The position numbers and the translations under genes are program-made. This document shows, piece by piece, positions 42,331 to 56,180 of a stretch of 64,000 nucleotides of DNA (position 1 is its first letter; the number at the start of each line of letters is the position of its first letter). The notes beneath the pieces are model-generated. The model was not told the origin of the DNA, did no database searches, and saw nothing but the letters and a program-made list of their open reading frames with translations. The stretch covers positions 35,450,821-35,514,820 of the forward strand of contig OX344750.2 in the NCBI GenBank assembly GCA_947034885.2, given 5' to 3'. The stretch is from Thuidium tamariscinum (taxonomy: Eukaryota; Streptophyta; Bryopsida; Hypnales; Thuidiaceae).

Positions 42331-45300
42331 CACTTTACACTATAAATTTGAGTCATAGTTGCAACTTTTGAAGGCTTGGTTTAAGTCCAAATTCTAAGTT
42401 TTGGGGTTGTAAAAGGTGAATAAAAAAGATCTTTTATGGAACTTGAGACTTCATATCGTAAAAACAAAAAGTTCCAACGCCATGTCCCAATATGTCTCTT
42501 GCATAATATATTATAGTCATTAAAGGCCCCAACATGGGGTCAAAGGCAAGACCTCATAATTTAGGGAGAAAGTAAGCATCAAAGTTGCTTTGAATGGCCA
42601 TTAAAAGGGAAATGGCTCTCCCTTGCCCTCAATTTCCTCTAATGTTTGAATAGAATTTCAACCAATGAAGATGGTATATGTGGTGTTTTTCTCCTAATTT
42701 TATATTCAAAACAATAGTTGAGACATGGTGTGAGCCCTCAAGATAGCATTTGGAACTCTGGATACATTTTTTGCAAGTTTTCGAGAGTATTTGTGTTTAT
42801 TTTATGCTAAGAAGACATAAAAAGAGAGTTGTGAAGGGTTATGGTAGAAGTCCTTATCAAAGTAGTGAAGAATACTCCTAAAATTATGGGATGCACAAAA
42901 TATTGTGTTTTCTCAACTCTGGGATCTAATTGTGAGTTTGACAAATTAGTTAGTAGGTCCAAGAGAAGTAAGGATGTAAGAGTTAGCCAATCCTAATGTC
43001 TTGTCAATGCAAAACTTGAACTATGTAAGTGCATATGACAAATTGGCTAAGTATTTGAGTCTATTTTAGGCCTAGAATGTTGATGAAGTTAGAATCCAAT
43101 TCATAGAGAATTTAAATTAAATCATCAAAAACATTACAAGAACTTTGATTTCAAAGATAAATCTAGCAAAGATGGAGGAACAAATATTGGAGGGTACAAA
43201 GAGATGCTTTTAGGGTGAAAGCATGCTAGGAGATTAAAAGAAACACCAATTGATTAAGATTCTCGAGTACCGGGAATTAATTTATCCTTTTTGCAAATGA
43301 TATTCCAAAATTATTTAAATTAGACAAGTGCAAGTGAGCATGGAGCTTAAACTTAGAATCTAGAAGCATCCTAGATCTCACAAAATTATTTTGGATTTTT
43401 CCAGAGTTCTACATTGACTCCATAGGAAGTCAATCGCTTATATTAATATCTTTGTAATTTTTTAGAAATGACACATATTGTGGTCAAATCTCACTAAAAA
43501 TTAGGATAAAGTTTTGTGTGCTAATAAAGCACCTTGTTAAGTTTGAAGACATTCCAACATTCCAACATTGCCAACTATTAGAATCAACATTGACATTGAA
43601 TTCCATGAAAATTTACACTTTGGTAGTGAATCGACTAATGTACTAGGAACTAATAGTGTCCGAATGGAGTGAATGAATGGTCACTTTTTGCTTCCATGAG
43701 CATTCTAAACAACCCCACTTAGACAGTTTTATCAAAAAGTGCAAACTCCAAAAGTTAGAGTTTTGATTTTTCTTTAGAGTTACTGCAATACAATTTGTAC
43801 TTATAAACAACCGAGGAAATAAGTGGGGGGGTCTCCAAGCTAATTGGGGTCTTATGAATACAATGGCTTAGTTTGTTTTTGATTTTGAGTTGTTCCCTAA
43901 AAGATAGAGAGGGTCAACTCTTAATTTGATTTTTTTATTTTAATTAGTGGTAATTCAAACTTAAGTTTGCAAATATCTTTTGAAAAATCAAAGATTGAAT
44001 TTGGTTTAGATCTCTTTTCTTGTATAACAAAACATCTTTGGGTGAAAAAAGAATAATTTAGAAATGACTTTTGATTAAAATACTAAATATCTAGGTTAAT
44101 TAAGGTTAATTTCAAAATATCTTTGTGAAAAGATCTTGGATTTGATTTGGCTAAGTTCTATTTTCTAAATGGAGAGGCTTATAGAGTTTTCTCCCATTAA
44201 ACAAAGATTATTTTGCAATTACATTAGAGTAGTTTAGCAAATATCTAAAGATTGAAAGTAAAATGTAATTCACTAACAACTTAGGAGAGGGGGCCAAGGA
44301 AAAGTAAAAAAGGCCCTTCCTCAAGGTTGTCAATATCCTCATTCTTATACAATAACGTTTTGCTCTCATTTTATTTGTATTGTGCTATCAACAACAGTCA
44401 AAGCACTTTTCCTTTGCCAATTATTTACTTTAAAGGACTAGAGGGTCCATTCAAGGTATTTCTAGTTGATTTTGTTAGAGATTCAACCTTTTGTTTTCAA
44501 GGAGCTTAGAAGGAACAGACCTCCAAGATTCTAATTTGCTTTAAGGATTTCAAAACTAACATGTTGTTGTATTTATAACAACATTTTAATAGGGATTAAT
44601 TCACTTAAAGGGACAAGGCTTGATTTTGCCAAAAATATTTTAGACTAATTTTCTAGCTCAAAACCTATTGTATAATGAATATTCAAGTTTTAAATGCTAA
44701 ATTTTGGTTTAAACATTGTCATATGTACTTCCTTTAGCATTTAATTAACTAACTCTTTGAAATTTTGGGGAATTTAAATTGAAGTTCGATTTAAACATTA
44801 TCATATGTACCTCCTTCTAACATTAGAAATCCTTACAATACTATTTCGGTCCTTTAACATAGTTAATGCATGGAGTCACTTCCACACAACGAAGCTTTGA
44901 CATCTAAACATTTGATTTTCTAAAAATCACCTGTGTAAACCTAGGATTGCCCTTACATGGTGAAGCTTTGAACTGCTTTTAAATTTCCCATAAAAATCAA
45001 AAGCTATGGACTAAGTAGTTAATCCTTGAATTGCTACATCCATTTAAGCCTAAAAGCCAAATTTATGAAAAATTTAACCAATTACCCCATCAAATGACTT
45101 AATTATAAGTGTAATCTTGGGTAAGTAGAGATTTGACACACTTAAGGCTTCTAAGTCAAGGTATTTGGCCATCATTCCCTTTGTCTCTCCTCAAATTAGT
45201 AAACTCTCTTCCATCCCCTTAGCTTTGCTTATTGAGTGAGAATATTGATGATTAGATAGAATTGTTTTAGATAGGATAGTAAGATAGTTTGAAGAAAAAC

Positions 45301-47589
45301 CTTGAAAACCCCCCAAACATCACACTTGATAGTAGCAAAATTTTCTTTAGAATAGATTAAAGAAAACTCCAAAAATATCTCATAAAAATTAGTTAACCCT
45401 TGTTTGAGCTACTAACATCCCATCCTTAGTTTTAATTTTAGTTGTTTTAACATAGATAAAATTAAGATCCAGTTCAAAAAAACAATTTTAGTCCATCAAA
45501 CTATTGTATTCACACACCAATTCCTTTCCAATTCATGCCTTTTCAATTAAAATTTGATTGATCAACTAAACCATCACATTGCATTGTCATTCTCTAAAAA
45601 ACATAATATCTCTCCAAAACCAAAATTAATCTCTCAAGGTGCAATCTCACATCAAACTTCTCAACCACCAAATGAACACCAATATTTGGAGGTGACAAAT
45701 AAGAAGTCTTGGTAGAAAAGGTTGGATAGCTGGAGAGAATAAAATCTTCCCTAGGTAGAGTCAAGCTAGTTTCTTAAACTATTCACTAAATTGTTGGTTA
45801 CCTATTAATTAAATTCTTGAGGGAATCATAGGGACTTTGGATTATTGTTGGGATTTGTTTTATTAGGCCTAATAAGCCAAGAAGATAAAACAAACGCCAA
45901 CTAATATTTTTTGGACAATAGAGAAATTAAACAATTAATTGAACAAATATTAGATTTGATTAGATTTAGCGTATTTAAATGTTTTGGGGCATTTAAATAA
46001 TTCCTAATTAATTAGGAATTATCAAAAATCAACCCATAGGAATAGAAATCCCATAACCAATAGGTAGGAAATTAAAAGAAGGATAAAAAACCAACCAAAA
46101 ATACACCCCCCCCCCAAACCACAAATTAATTCCAATTTGCAATGGTTTAGCCAAATGGAGGAGGAAATCTATAGGGAGAGAATTCACATGATTTTTTTTA
46201 ATGATGGCACGATGGAGTCCATTATGGGAGAGGTATGATTGAAAATCTTTTGATTTCCAATTTCATTTTATTTTTAGATTAGAAAATTTCATTTAAAATT
46301 AACCTTTTAAACAAATTTTAAATTAGAATAGAGAAACCTTAAAATCATAATATGATTTAGGAAATTTAGATGAATTAGGAATTTGAAATCACTCATCTAG
46401 ACTAAAAGTAATTTGTAGATGAAAGTTATTCTGTTGAACTTTAACTTCATCCATTATTAACTTTTCCATCAGGAAATTATGATTTTCACCTTTTATCACA
46501 TTAGAAAAGTACTTTCTTTCCCTTTGCTTAAAACCTTAAAACCCTTAAAAATAATAGTTTAGACTAAAATCCAAAGTTATAATTAGATTAATCAACCTTT
46601 TAACTACGAATTTTGGAGAAATATCTAAAGGATATTCCATTTGGGAATCTTTTAGAGAATCTAATTAGTATCCTAAAACTATTTTCTACTTTAAAAATCA
46701 TTCATTTTTGAATGAGATATCAATGGATGAAGTTTGGAACTCGTTTGGATGAAGTTTTTCAAAATAAACCCAAAATAAACCATAAACTTAAACATAAAAC
46801 TAGAAGCCCAAGGATAAAATTTGGGATGAAATCAACCTAATTTTCTATTTTTAAATGATAGATGAAGTTTTAAAGGCTTATTAGGGGCTATTTTTCATCC
46901 TTTCATAACTTTTGAAGGGAATCTCCAAATTCAACTTATTTTACCATTTTAGAAACCTAAAAACAAGATCTAGAGATAAAATTAGGAAGCCTCTGATTGA
47001 AATCCATAAACCTTAACATTTGATTAGGTGACCAATAACCCATAAACCAGACTAATTTATACACTATTTAGTTATTTTTTAGACTTTTGTAAGAATGTAT
47101 TACATCATTTGAGTGTTCATTGCTTGAAAGGCACTTACTTTGATCACCCTAGAATTTTCTACTTCAAATTGTGATCAAAATCCATGTTTTAGGTTCTAGC
47201 ATAGAGGTGGAGTTAGAATCGCCCACACATGGCAGTCAAGTTGGATTTCCACTTTTGTTAAAGTCAAATAAACCTTCAAGTTCTACTTCTTAGTGCCAAA
47301 TTTCCCAAAAATTGTTGTTATAGAGGGATTTTGGAGTGATTTAGGACTTAGAATTTGCAACATAATATAGAATGTGAATACCCAATTTTCAACTTTGTAT
47401 CAATCTAATTTTCAAAATTCAATGGGACCTAGGACTTAGGATGTAGTGTAAAGGGGTCTTTATTCAAAGTAGGAACATTCCAAATTGTTGTTTTCTCTAT
47501 GATGGATTATTTTATTATTATTTTATCAAAAATTCATATTTTTTCATTAGCAAGTTATACATTACTACATTTATAAAAATTATACCTAC
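42331..47589. other. 5.3 kb AT-rich sequence, nothing recognised
   Basis: This is the longest stretch without a call. Frames are short. I noted a perfect palindrome TTATTAGGCCTAATAA near 45861 and a C10 run near 46107. The style of the sequence suggests eroded repeats, but I could not pair any ends. Confidence 0.4.
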
Positions 47590-47946
47590 ATGTAAACTAA
47601 AACTCTTTATAACTTTCATCTCATTAATCAAAATGGAATGATTCAAAGCTTTTGATGTATATTTAAATCTAGAGAATCAATTGCAAATTTTTATTTTCTT
47701 AAAAAGTGATTTTTAAAGAAGTTTTATAAGTTGCATGAATTGCTTACTGAATGATGAAAATGACACATCATGCAATAACTTTTTAACCATGTAGTCCAAA
47801 GTTATGAAAATTGTTACATTTTAAAGCTACTCTTCAAGAATTTGTTGTGTAAAAATCTCAATGAAAAAAATATAAACTCCATTCATAGTAAGCTGCCAAA
47901 AATTGCTATGTTGCCAAAAAAATTGTGTTTGAACTTTTAGAGGTTA
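47590..47946 (-). mobile_element. TTAA-1 fragment, copy 8
   Basis: Reverse complement of the family's left half. It ends AACTTTTAGAGGTTAA at 47932-47947 and contains TGCAATAACTTTTTAACCAT. Confidence 0.75.
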
Positions 47947-48012
47947 ACTCAGTATAAAAATCTAAACCATTTAGAGGACCAATTGATATTTTGTAGTAGT
48001 GCAATACAAAAA

Positions 48013-48033
48013 ATTAAATAAATAAATAAATAG
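48013..48033. repeat. AAAT tetranucleotide run
   Basis: About five AAAT/AATA units in an A-rich tract. Confidence 0.85.
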
Positions 48034-48439
48034 GAAAAAAAATATAAAATAAAATAAATTTGAAATTGCCAATCTAGTGTGGCATTAGTAGTATCCCATT
48101 AGATTCCTAAAAAGATTTTTGTTTTTTTTAAATTTTTTTGAAAATTCCTATAATTGCATTACTACCATGCAAACCCTTGCCCTCTACTTTTCTAAAAAGA
48201 TTCCTAATGCCTCAAAAGATCTAGCAACTGTTGCCGCACAATTGAAAATTCTAGCAACTCTTATAATGTCAATTTCAATGGATCTTTTAAAATTTTTGAC
48301 ATAAGGGATTGAAAAATACTTCAAAGGTGAAAAATTTTCTTTTTAATTGGATCCCCAAATCACAAGTATACTAACTCAAAAAATGAAGGCAACTAGGGCA
48401 ATTATGAATCTTTTGCTAAACCCTAGATCTACTTCTAAA

Positions 48440-49982
48440 ATTTAGTGGGTATGTAGCTCATATAATATGAAATGAAATTTTTATTAAAAAGAAATCCACA
48501 TGTAGTACAAAAATCTCATTCTAGGAGACTGAAAGCTTATTGACTCTCTCAACTAAGGTTAGAAAAAACTTTTTTTTTCTAATTTCATACACTCACAGGG
48601 GGGACACTTCCCACGTTTTAGCAACCCACGTGCAATGGAATATAGGGTGGATTTAATTCATTTTGGGTAATATTTATATGTATTTATAAAAAAATTACTT
48701 ATAAAGTAGGGAACATGAAAAGTGGCAAGGTAGCCAAAAAATGTGGTCTATTAATTCTTAGGTATATATAATTTAGGGGCAAGAAAATTCAATCCAAAGA
48801 ATTCTATTTAATAGGGTTAGTTTGTCCTATGTTAGAGTTCCAACAATACAATATTCATATGTTAGAGTTACAATACAATAAACAAATGAAGGTGCAATTT
48901 CAATACAAATGAAGGTGTGATTTTAGGGATTAGATACTTAGGGTTTTTTAAGGTAGCCATTGTGCATTTTGAGTTCCCGGAGGTGTGTGTGCATGCAATG
49001 TATCATGATGGTTTTTGATTAGAACAAAGTTTGGCAGATCTAGAGGTACTTGAGTTGGAGTGAAATCTGCTAGGTTTCTGGGCAAATTTTGTGAGGTTTA
49101 GGGGTGAAGCCAAAATCGAGAACTTGTGGCTTCATTTTGGTTTTTGGTAAGCTTCATATGTGCTTTGTTTTTTCCATTCTGCAGCTTTAGGGTTGGATTG
49201 TGATAGGATTCTAAACTCCTTACATGCTTTTGAAATCTAAATGTAAGAGGTTTGGGTGGCAAATAGTAGATTGAATGTCTTTTTTTTTCTAATTCTAAGT
49301 GTGTATCAAAATGCAGAGGGTTTTTTTTTTAAATTTGTTGACAAGCATTTTTTCTTGTCCACATTTTGACATTGAGGTACATTTTCAGTACTTTGTACAT
49401 TTTGTAATTTCATTGACTTCAACTTTGTGTTTTTGAACACATTCTTCATATGGCTTCTAATTCAAAGTACACCTTTAAATTCTAATGTTTTGTGTTTGAT
49501 TCATTCATGCTAATTGGTATTTAGATATTGGATCTTTTTTTCTATGAACTTTTAATTTGTCACTTTTATTTTCTCATAAGTTATTTATTTATTTATTTTA
49601 CTTACAAAAAATATAGGCTAAAAAAATTGCATTGGCCTACATATTATAAGTAATGATATAAATGATTTTATAGGAAATTTTTTTGCATTAGATAATCATA
49701 GGGGCCTTCTTAATGTTGCTTAGGAAGTAAATAGGCCCCCAAAAAATACCCCTCCACCGCACATAGGTCCCCCAAATGTAATGAGAGTGTTCCCCCCATG
49801 TATACACTACAATCTTTCAATATGTATGGTCAAAGTTTCTTAAATTTTTCTCATATATTTCTAATGTAGTCTAGTGTATATTTGTATGATTCAAATTTTT
49901 TCTTAAACCTCTTTTTTGTTGACCTATAAAGTGGCAATTTTTAACAATATGTGCCATAAATATCCTTTTGTCTTTTTAAGGG
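48440..49982 (+). mobile_element. TTAA-6 element, copy 3, interrupted by B2
   Basis: TTAA-6 sequence runs to 48594 and resumes at 49802 (ATCTTTCAATATGTATGGTC), ending TTTTTAAGGGTTGA at about 49981. The left end was not found. Its continuity across the insert is clear from the copy at 62701-63291. Confidence 0.72.
48597..49801. mobile_element. B element, copy 2
   Basis: The left 150 bp and right 100 bp match copy 1 at 16804-18025 (ATAGGGTGGATTTAATTC; CTCCACCGCACATAGGTCCC). It is flanked by ATACACTC (48587-48594) and ATACACTA (49802-49809), where the uninterrupted TTAA-6 copies have a single such sequence. The middle 950 bp is unlike copy 1 and includes the intact TTAA (49710-49713) that copy 1 lost to insertion. 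Confidence 0.76.
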
Positions 49983-50489
49983 TTGAAAAAACCTTAATTT
50001 CTTAAATGCACTATGATTTTTCTTGAATCTCATTGCATATAATATACAATCATAAGGATCTTCATGTGAATAACCCTCTAGTTAGTGTGATATGGAGTTA
50101 GTTTGTTCTCCCAATATATATCTATATCTCTCTATCTACACACACATCGCAAAACTTATGTTTAAAGTTATTGACAAATAAGAGATGAAAGATTATTTGT
50201 CAATAACTATAAATGTAGGTTATGGAATTTTTTGCCTTGCCACTTTGACCATTCTTGAGCACAATCTCTCACAAACAAAACACCTTTCTCACATGTAACA
50301 AACCTTAATACATACAAAGTAGAGAATTTTGGGATTTGGAAGTCAAGACAAGGGTTTAGATAAACGCATTCACCGTGTATGAAAATAGCAATTGTCAATC
50401 CAAAATTGTAAAAACAATGTAAATGAATACCTAACTTGTTTTAATTATATTCTAAAACTACTCAATTCTAATGTATTATTTTTGGGGGC
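49983..50489. other. AT-rich sequence, nothing recognised
   Basis: Includes a TATTGACAAATAAGAGATG...TTATTTGTCAATA inverted repeat at about 50170-50205. No gene. Confidence 0.4.
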
Positions 50490-50718
50490 AATGATGCTAG
50501 AGTGTGAGCATGAACATGCAAGCATGTGAGCTTCTTGTATGTATATAAATAGATATACTACCACCTTTGAAGGTGTTTATAATAAAAATACCTATAATAT
50601 AGGTACCTATAATATAAATATATTTTTATCATAAAAGGCTTCTATAGTATAAGCACCTATACTATAGGTGCATCATCTCATAAGCTTACACTTTTATGCT
50701 CACATACTAGCAACCGTG
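50490..50718. mobile_element. L element, copy 1 (ATA-rich palindromic family)
   Basis: The ends are TGCTAGAGTGTGAGCATG and, reversed, TTGCTAGTATGTGAGCATAA. The interior is built of palindromes such as ACCTATAATATAGGTACC and CACCTATACTATAGGTGC. Copies also lie at 26070 and 57112. Confidence 0.72.
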
Positions 50719-52409
50719 TTTTCAGGGGGTGCCTAATTGTTTTTTGCACTTGCTCTTAAGAGGGAACATCAAGAATGGAGGTAACAATAGTGACAAAGGA
50801 AACTCTAGGCTTTAGAATTTCTTTATTGGTGCATTGATTTCTAACAATGAGAAAATCACAAAGAACTCATTCTAAATCTATACCTTTAGATGGTTTTTTT
50901 TGTTTTTTGTTTTTTTTGTTATGTTGAGATCTCATGGATAGTGTGTCCATTCATCGCATTCTTGATAATGTCAAAAAAAGCCATGAACAAGGAGTGGTAC
51001 ATGGGCTTTGTTTCATGGCATTTTGTCTCACAGTAAGAAAGTTATTGAATTTCAAAGTTTTTATGAATTAAAAAACCAGAAATTACTTTGATTTTGATTA
51101 TGGCTATAGCAATGACATAGGGTACACTAATTTGCTTTTGAAATACGATGTAAGAGGATTCATGCAAGCTTACAAACTTGAGGTCAAACTTAAAGTCTGA
51201 AAGGTAAATATATCTTTTGTTGTCATTTTGTTCTATGTACATAGTTGGGCATGTCAAATTACTTAAAAAAATTTATAGTAGAAAGCTAGATTGAAAAAAT
51301 GCAATGATTCTTCTCTTTGCAAGTCTCTTTGCTAAATGGATATGAAATAAATGAAGTTAAATTTGTAAGTGGTCAAAGCAAAATCATATAGCTTTACATT
51401 AGAAGAATTATTTTTGTATTATCCAATTCCATTTTTGTTCAATTGAGTTCTATATCACTTCAATGGTTATCCAAAAGCTTCATCTAAAATGAAAAACATC
51501 GCTAGAAATCTATACCAATACATGTCAACTATTTCATAACCAATTTTTTTCTCCCCAATATGGATACTTTTATTCCTCATATCACATTTTATTTTGCCCA
51601 AATTGCATCACTTTATACTTTTGACTATACTAAAATGTAAATAGTATACTTTGTACATTTGATAAGTCTTAAAATTGAAAGGGCAATAATAGTGAATATA
51701 TTTAGCTTACAAAAGGTGAAAAAAACCATCCTAATACTTAGCACTTGAAAATAAGTATATATTCCATAAGATTTGCATTTGATGACTTATTTTTTTATTC
51801 GTTACTTATTTATGTATATTTTTGTATTTATAAAATTGAATTTTGATTGTTGAAGATGGAAGAAAAATTCTTTGTTGAGAGCTACATTTCACCTCCATGT
51901 CTTTGAAATAAGTCTACTTGAAAAACTATACCATATTAATTTTGATACAAGTGAAAGCTTTATTTCACCTCAAGAAAGTGGATTACAATTGACAAGTGGA
52001 AAAACATATAAACTAAAAGAGGGTCAAGTTTTTGTGAATTGTAACATTCCATACTATATAAATGACATTCCTCATATAAACATTTAGTGGAACCTTATTA
52101 TGAACTAACTTGTTGCATACTTGACTTTGTTGCTAAATTGACCTGTGGATATTATAGTGCCTAAAAAGTTCACCTCTTGAACTTACAATTGGTTTTATAT
52201 GCCTATAATTAATATCTTATGATTTCTTAAAACTACATTTTGATAATTGTATTTTAGAAGAATTTGAAATCCTATTTCAATTACTACCAAGAACTAAAAA
52301 GAATTTTTTAATAAAATGATTAATTTTTAAATTTTCAAAAATCAACTCAAGAACCTAAATATTGACTACATATCTTGAGATCTTAATGTTAGATTTCTAG
52401 GCATTAGGC
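50719..52409. other. AT-rich sequence, nothing recognised
   Basis: Short frames only, the longest about 71 codons. Confidence 0.35.
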
Positions 52410-52413
52410 TTAA

Positions 52414-53001
52414 CCCCTAAATGCCCAAGTTCTTTGAACTTCTAGAACTTTGTTCTAAATTGAACAAAAAAAAATACTTTTGATAAGATTTATCAAATGT
52501 TTCTAAAATGTAACCATACAAATTCAAAGTAGGCATGTTAGAGATTACTTTGAAAAAAGAATAACAACAATATCACTTATGGATTGAAAGATTATAATGT
52601 TTGATTATGACAGTGTTAAAACTACAAAAGCATGTTGAAGTCTTTCAATTCTCTTTTCACATGCTAAATCTAAAAAGTTGGTCACAAAATAAATATGAAG
52701 TTATAGGGCCTAACATATATAGCCAAAATTAATTGATGACTTCCCCAAATCTACTTGATAATTTTTTTTAAGTGAATATCTAGTGGAGTTTTTTCTCCAA
52801 GCTTTAGTGTACACCCTTGAACAAAATCTTAAATTGAAAAATCATAATCAATCATTTTTTAAATCAAATTTTTAATGCTAAAATTAGACTTCAAAAAGAA
52901 GTTTAAAAAATAAAAACTACTAAAAATAGAAAATTGGTTACATTTCGTTTACCTTCAAAGTTTTGCAAACACCAAATTTTAGTGTCTTTAACATCTATGG
53001 G
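52414..53001 (+). mobile_element. TTAA-3 element, copy 2
   Basis: The left end is CCCCTAAATGCCC after TTAA (52410-52413). The right end is decayed (ATCTATGGGTCAAA). It matches 24349-25003 throughout. It is older than copy 1, judging by the right end. Confidence 0.8.
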
Positions 53002-53279
53002 TCAAATGACTAGCTTAGCCTTTTTGGCTTGGTTTAGAGGTAATTATTGGAAAAAAAAATTGTTTTGGAAATGCTTCAACCTACTAGACCTACTTCAAAA
53101 GTGAATATGACTTGCCAAGCATTACATTTAGACTGCATATATAAAACACCATTTGATGTTCACTTTTGTATAACTTTAGTGAACAATTTTTGGGCAAGTA
53201 GCAACTAAAGACTTATGCCCCACTTCAATGAGTTTTTTTAATTCTCCCATAGATTGTTTTCTAGGCAAGAGAATGTAGT
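53002..53279. other. AT-rich spacer, nothing recognised
   Basis: No feature I can support. Confidence 0.35.
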
Positions 53280-53283
53280 TTAA

Positions 53284-54148
53284 TTCCTAAAAGCCCTCGG
53301 AGTTTTTGGATATAAAGACATTGTTGCTCTTGAAGTAGTATAGATCTAAATGTCACCAAGGTATAGAAATCTCAATTGTACAATTTTTTAGTGTATGTAT
53401 TGTAGATGACAAAAATCAAATTTGGACTCATTCGGTGTCATAGATTGTAAGATTACATGTTTTAGTGTTGAAAAAGGATGTAGAAATTTTCCTAGAAACA
53501 CATTTAGAGGTCGAATTTGATTTCTAAACCAACTCAAATGAATTTAAAATAAATAAATTTAAGTGCTTTAAAAAGAGCATACAAACACATTGGTGAAAGA
53601 AAATATCATTCAATTGACACATTAAGTCTGCAAAATAGATATGAAATGTCAAAAACTACATCTATGGCTAAACCTCCTTCCACTAAAATGCTTCTCTATC
53701 ACTCATAACTTTTTGGAATGATATGAAATTATATCCACACTAACTAGACTAGTATGCACAACTTGTCGAATTTTCTTTTGAAATGGATACTAAAAAGTAA
53801 CAAGCCACCGAAGTTCACTAATATTTAAAAATGTTTGGATTTTGAACTTCAAATTGCTCCAAAACATTCAAACGAACTTGGATTGGCATGAAAATTTGAC
53901 CACAATAACTAAACTTTAAGGGGAACATAATCCAATAAAATTGATTGAAAATGAACATTGGATGAAGGAGATACAAGTCCCCCAAGTTGAAAACTAGATT
54001 GCTCTAAAAAATTTATCACACAAATTAGGAGACTAATTTTCCAACAAGTTTTATTGAATATAGACATCAAATGCAAAAGTTGTAGTACTTTGAATTGGAC
54101 TTCTATACTATGAGGGCACTCAGTTTGATTCCCTAGGGTGTTTAGAGA
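53284..54148 (+). mobile_element. TTAA-2 element, copy 2
   Basis: It is about 865 bp, with TTAA at 53280-53283 and 54149-54152 and ends TTCCTAAAAGCCC and, reversed, TCTCTAAACACCC. Collinear with 3012-3982 (TACAATTTTTTAGTGT, TTGGATTTTGAAC, ACAAGTCCCCCAA). The termini have drifted towards the CTAAA form. Confidence 0.82.
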
Positions 54149-54152
54149 TTAA

Positions 54153-54940
54153 CCCTAATGATCCAAATGACCAATTTCTAGTTGTTGCCCTTCTTTTTTT
54201 ATTTGACCATCTTCAAATTTTAATTTTTCTAAAGATCAAAATCATTTAAAGAAAATAGGATACGTAATAATCCAACAGCTATAGTTTCATTAAATTTAGA
54301 ATTAAACTCTATCTTGTGGAACTCTTAAAGTTAAATGGCATAGTATAGTTCATAGGTCATTTTTTGAGGTTTAGTTTGGGTATGAATTGTAAAGTCAATC
54401 AACGAATGGGATTGTTGCCTACTTTAAAAAAAAAGGTAGATCCAAGGAGCTCATAGAAAGGACAAGTGTTCCCATACATGTCCTTTTTACAAATACTACT
54501 TTCATTTCACTAACCACTATGCATTGCAAGCTCCACTAAGAATCACAAAATATTGTAAAATTTGTGAAATTTCGCATGAGCATCCTCCAATCTTTTGTCT
54601 TCCATTGAGCACAAAAGGTCATCATTTCAAAATGTTCTCATTGAGATATGGTCCTTGAAAGTGTATTGCCTTGACCCAAATAAAATTTCAAACTTAAATA
54701 TTGACTAAATTCTATGATAAAATAATTTTAGTTTTTTTGACATCCTCACTTCCAATGTAAACTACAAAACCCTATTGTTACATTCTATTTTATCTCAATA
54801 AAAAAATAAAGAGACAAATTGCTCAAGTTCTTGACAGCTTTGGCCCACTTTGAAAATATACACACTTGGAGGATTTAGGGGTGCAGTGTACCATTAGGCA
54901 TATGACCTTTGTGTGTATCTATTTGAATGTTGCTTCTCAT
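54153..54940. other. AT-rich sequence, nothing recognised
   Basis: No feature I can support. Confidence 0.35.
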
Positions 54941-55372
54941 TAAAGTAGACCAACCTATTACCAACCTGATTTGCAATTTGACTATCTTGGAGCCAATTCC
55001 AAGAGGGACACATATTTTTCAGAGGTGTGTGCATAGTTCAAGAATCAAACCCAAGTGGAATTATAAATTTTTTAATCAAAATTCTAATTTCTATGAATTT
55101 TTGAAGTGTTCAGCCCTAAATTACAAAAGCACCTATGACTAGGGTCATGAACACCCTAATAACAACCTTCTTATGTCCCTATAAGCATTTAGGTACTCAC
55201 CAATCGGCTATTGCCATGTTCCACTAAATGACATAAATGCACTGATTTTGTCAAATTTATAGACAAAATTGGCTCATTCTTGGACATGTTTGGATGGTGG
55301 AATGCGCGGAAATGGAGCCAAATATAGGGTGACAGAAATGAGTTGCAGATGGAATTAGGTTGGTCTACTTTA
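54941..55372 (+). mobile_element. TA-5 MITE, copy 2
   Basis: The ends are TAAAGTAGACCAACCTA and its complement. It matches 21480-21903 in inverse orientation. Confidence 0.85.
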
Positions 55373-55406
55373 GGTAAGGTGAACCAACCCATCCCTGCTA
55401 AGATTC

Positions 55407-55489
55407 TCAATTCTGCACTCCACATGTACCCATGGTGTACATTTCCCCTCTGAATTGTACCCCATGGGTACATGCAAGTGCAGAATTGA
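55407..55489. repeat. 83 bp inverted repeat
   Basis: The arms TCAATTCTGCACT and AGTGCAGAATTGA, with further pairing of CATGTACCCATGG to CCATGGGTACATG, surround a short centre. It lies 34 bp from a TA-5 MITE and could be a minimal MITE of its own. Confidence 0.8.
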
Positions 55490-56180
55490 TTACACCAGCT
55501 TCATTCAGATATATGTTGCTGTGCTACCCTTATGAATACCCCCCAGAATCCAACTCTGCAATGCCTCCGTGGCAAATGTTGGCCTTGCAGGAATCCCATC
55601 ATTTCAATGTGCTCCGTGCGGACGCATGAAGCTCGAGTCCAAATTTGATTGGGGTCCACTTTTCTATCTTTTTTTGAGTTTGGGAGCCCACTGATGAAAA
55701 ACTCAAATCCTTTCTATGATAGCCCGGCAGTTTTGTGATGATCTCTAGATAAAAGGGAAGTTAGAATCGCCCCAAAGTGAGTGGAGTCCAATTGCAAACT
55801 CGACCATGGCATCAAGTTTCATTCTTTGTCATCCTAATGAAATGAAAACAATATCCTACGCGGTGGGTCAAGGTCGGCAAACGCACATTCCATAACCCGC
55901 ATACGGCTATGTTATGATTTCTGAGTTTTTTCTTTTCAATTTAAAATGAATTGTTTTGGTAAAGAAACAAACAACATTCAATGAAACTTTCTAGTTTAAA
56001 GTATTTTGTCGAATCACATTTCCTATCTTTAATTCATTATATCTTTGGCAATGAATGCCCGCCTTGGCCATCAGGGAAGTGAACTCATTTCCATAGACTT
56101 CCTACTGAATGAAGGTAGAAAGAGACAAAATTGGATCATTGACAAAAAGAAGGTGAATGTATATAGCCACGTGGTTGGTT
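55490..56180. other. low-copy sequence, no supported gene
   Basis: GC-richer at the left. A 65-codon plus frame ends at 55629 and reads like protein in its last 35 codons, but it overlaps the inverted repeat at its start. I do not recognise it. Confidence 0.3.

Noticed and set aside
55432-55629. Exon with a protein-like last 35 codons
   Set aside because: The start lies inside an inverted repeat, and there is no splice or homology support.
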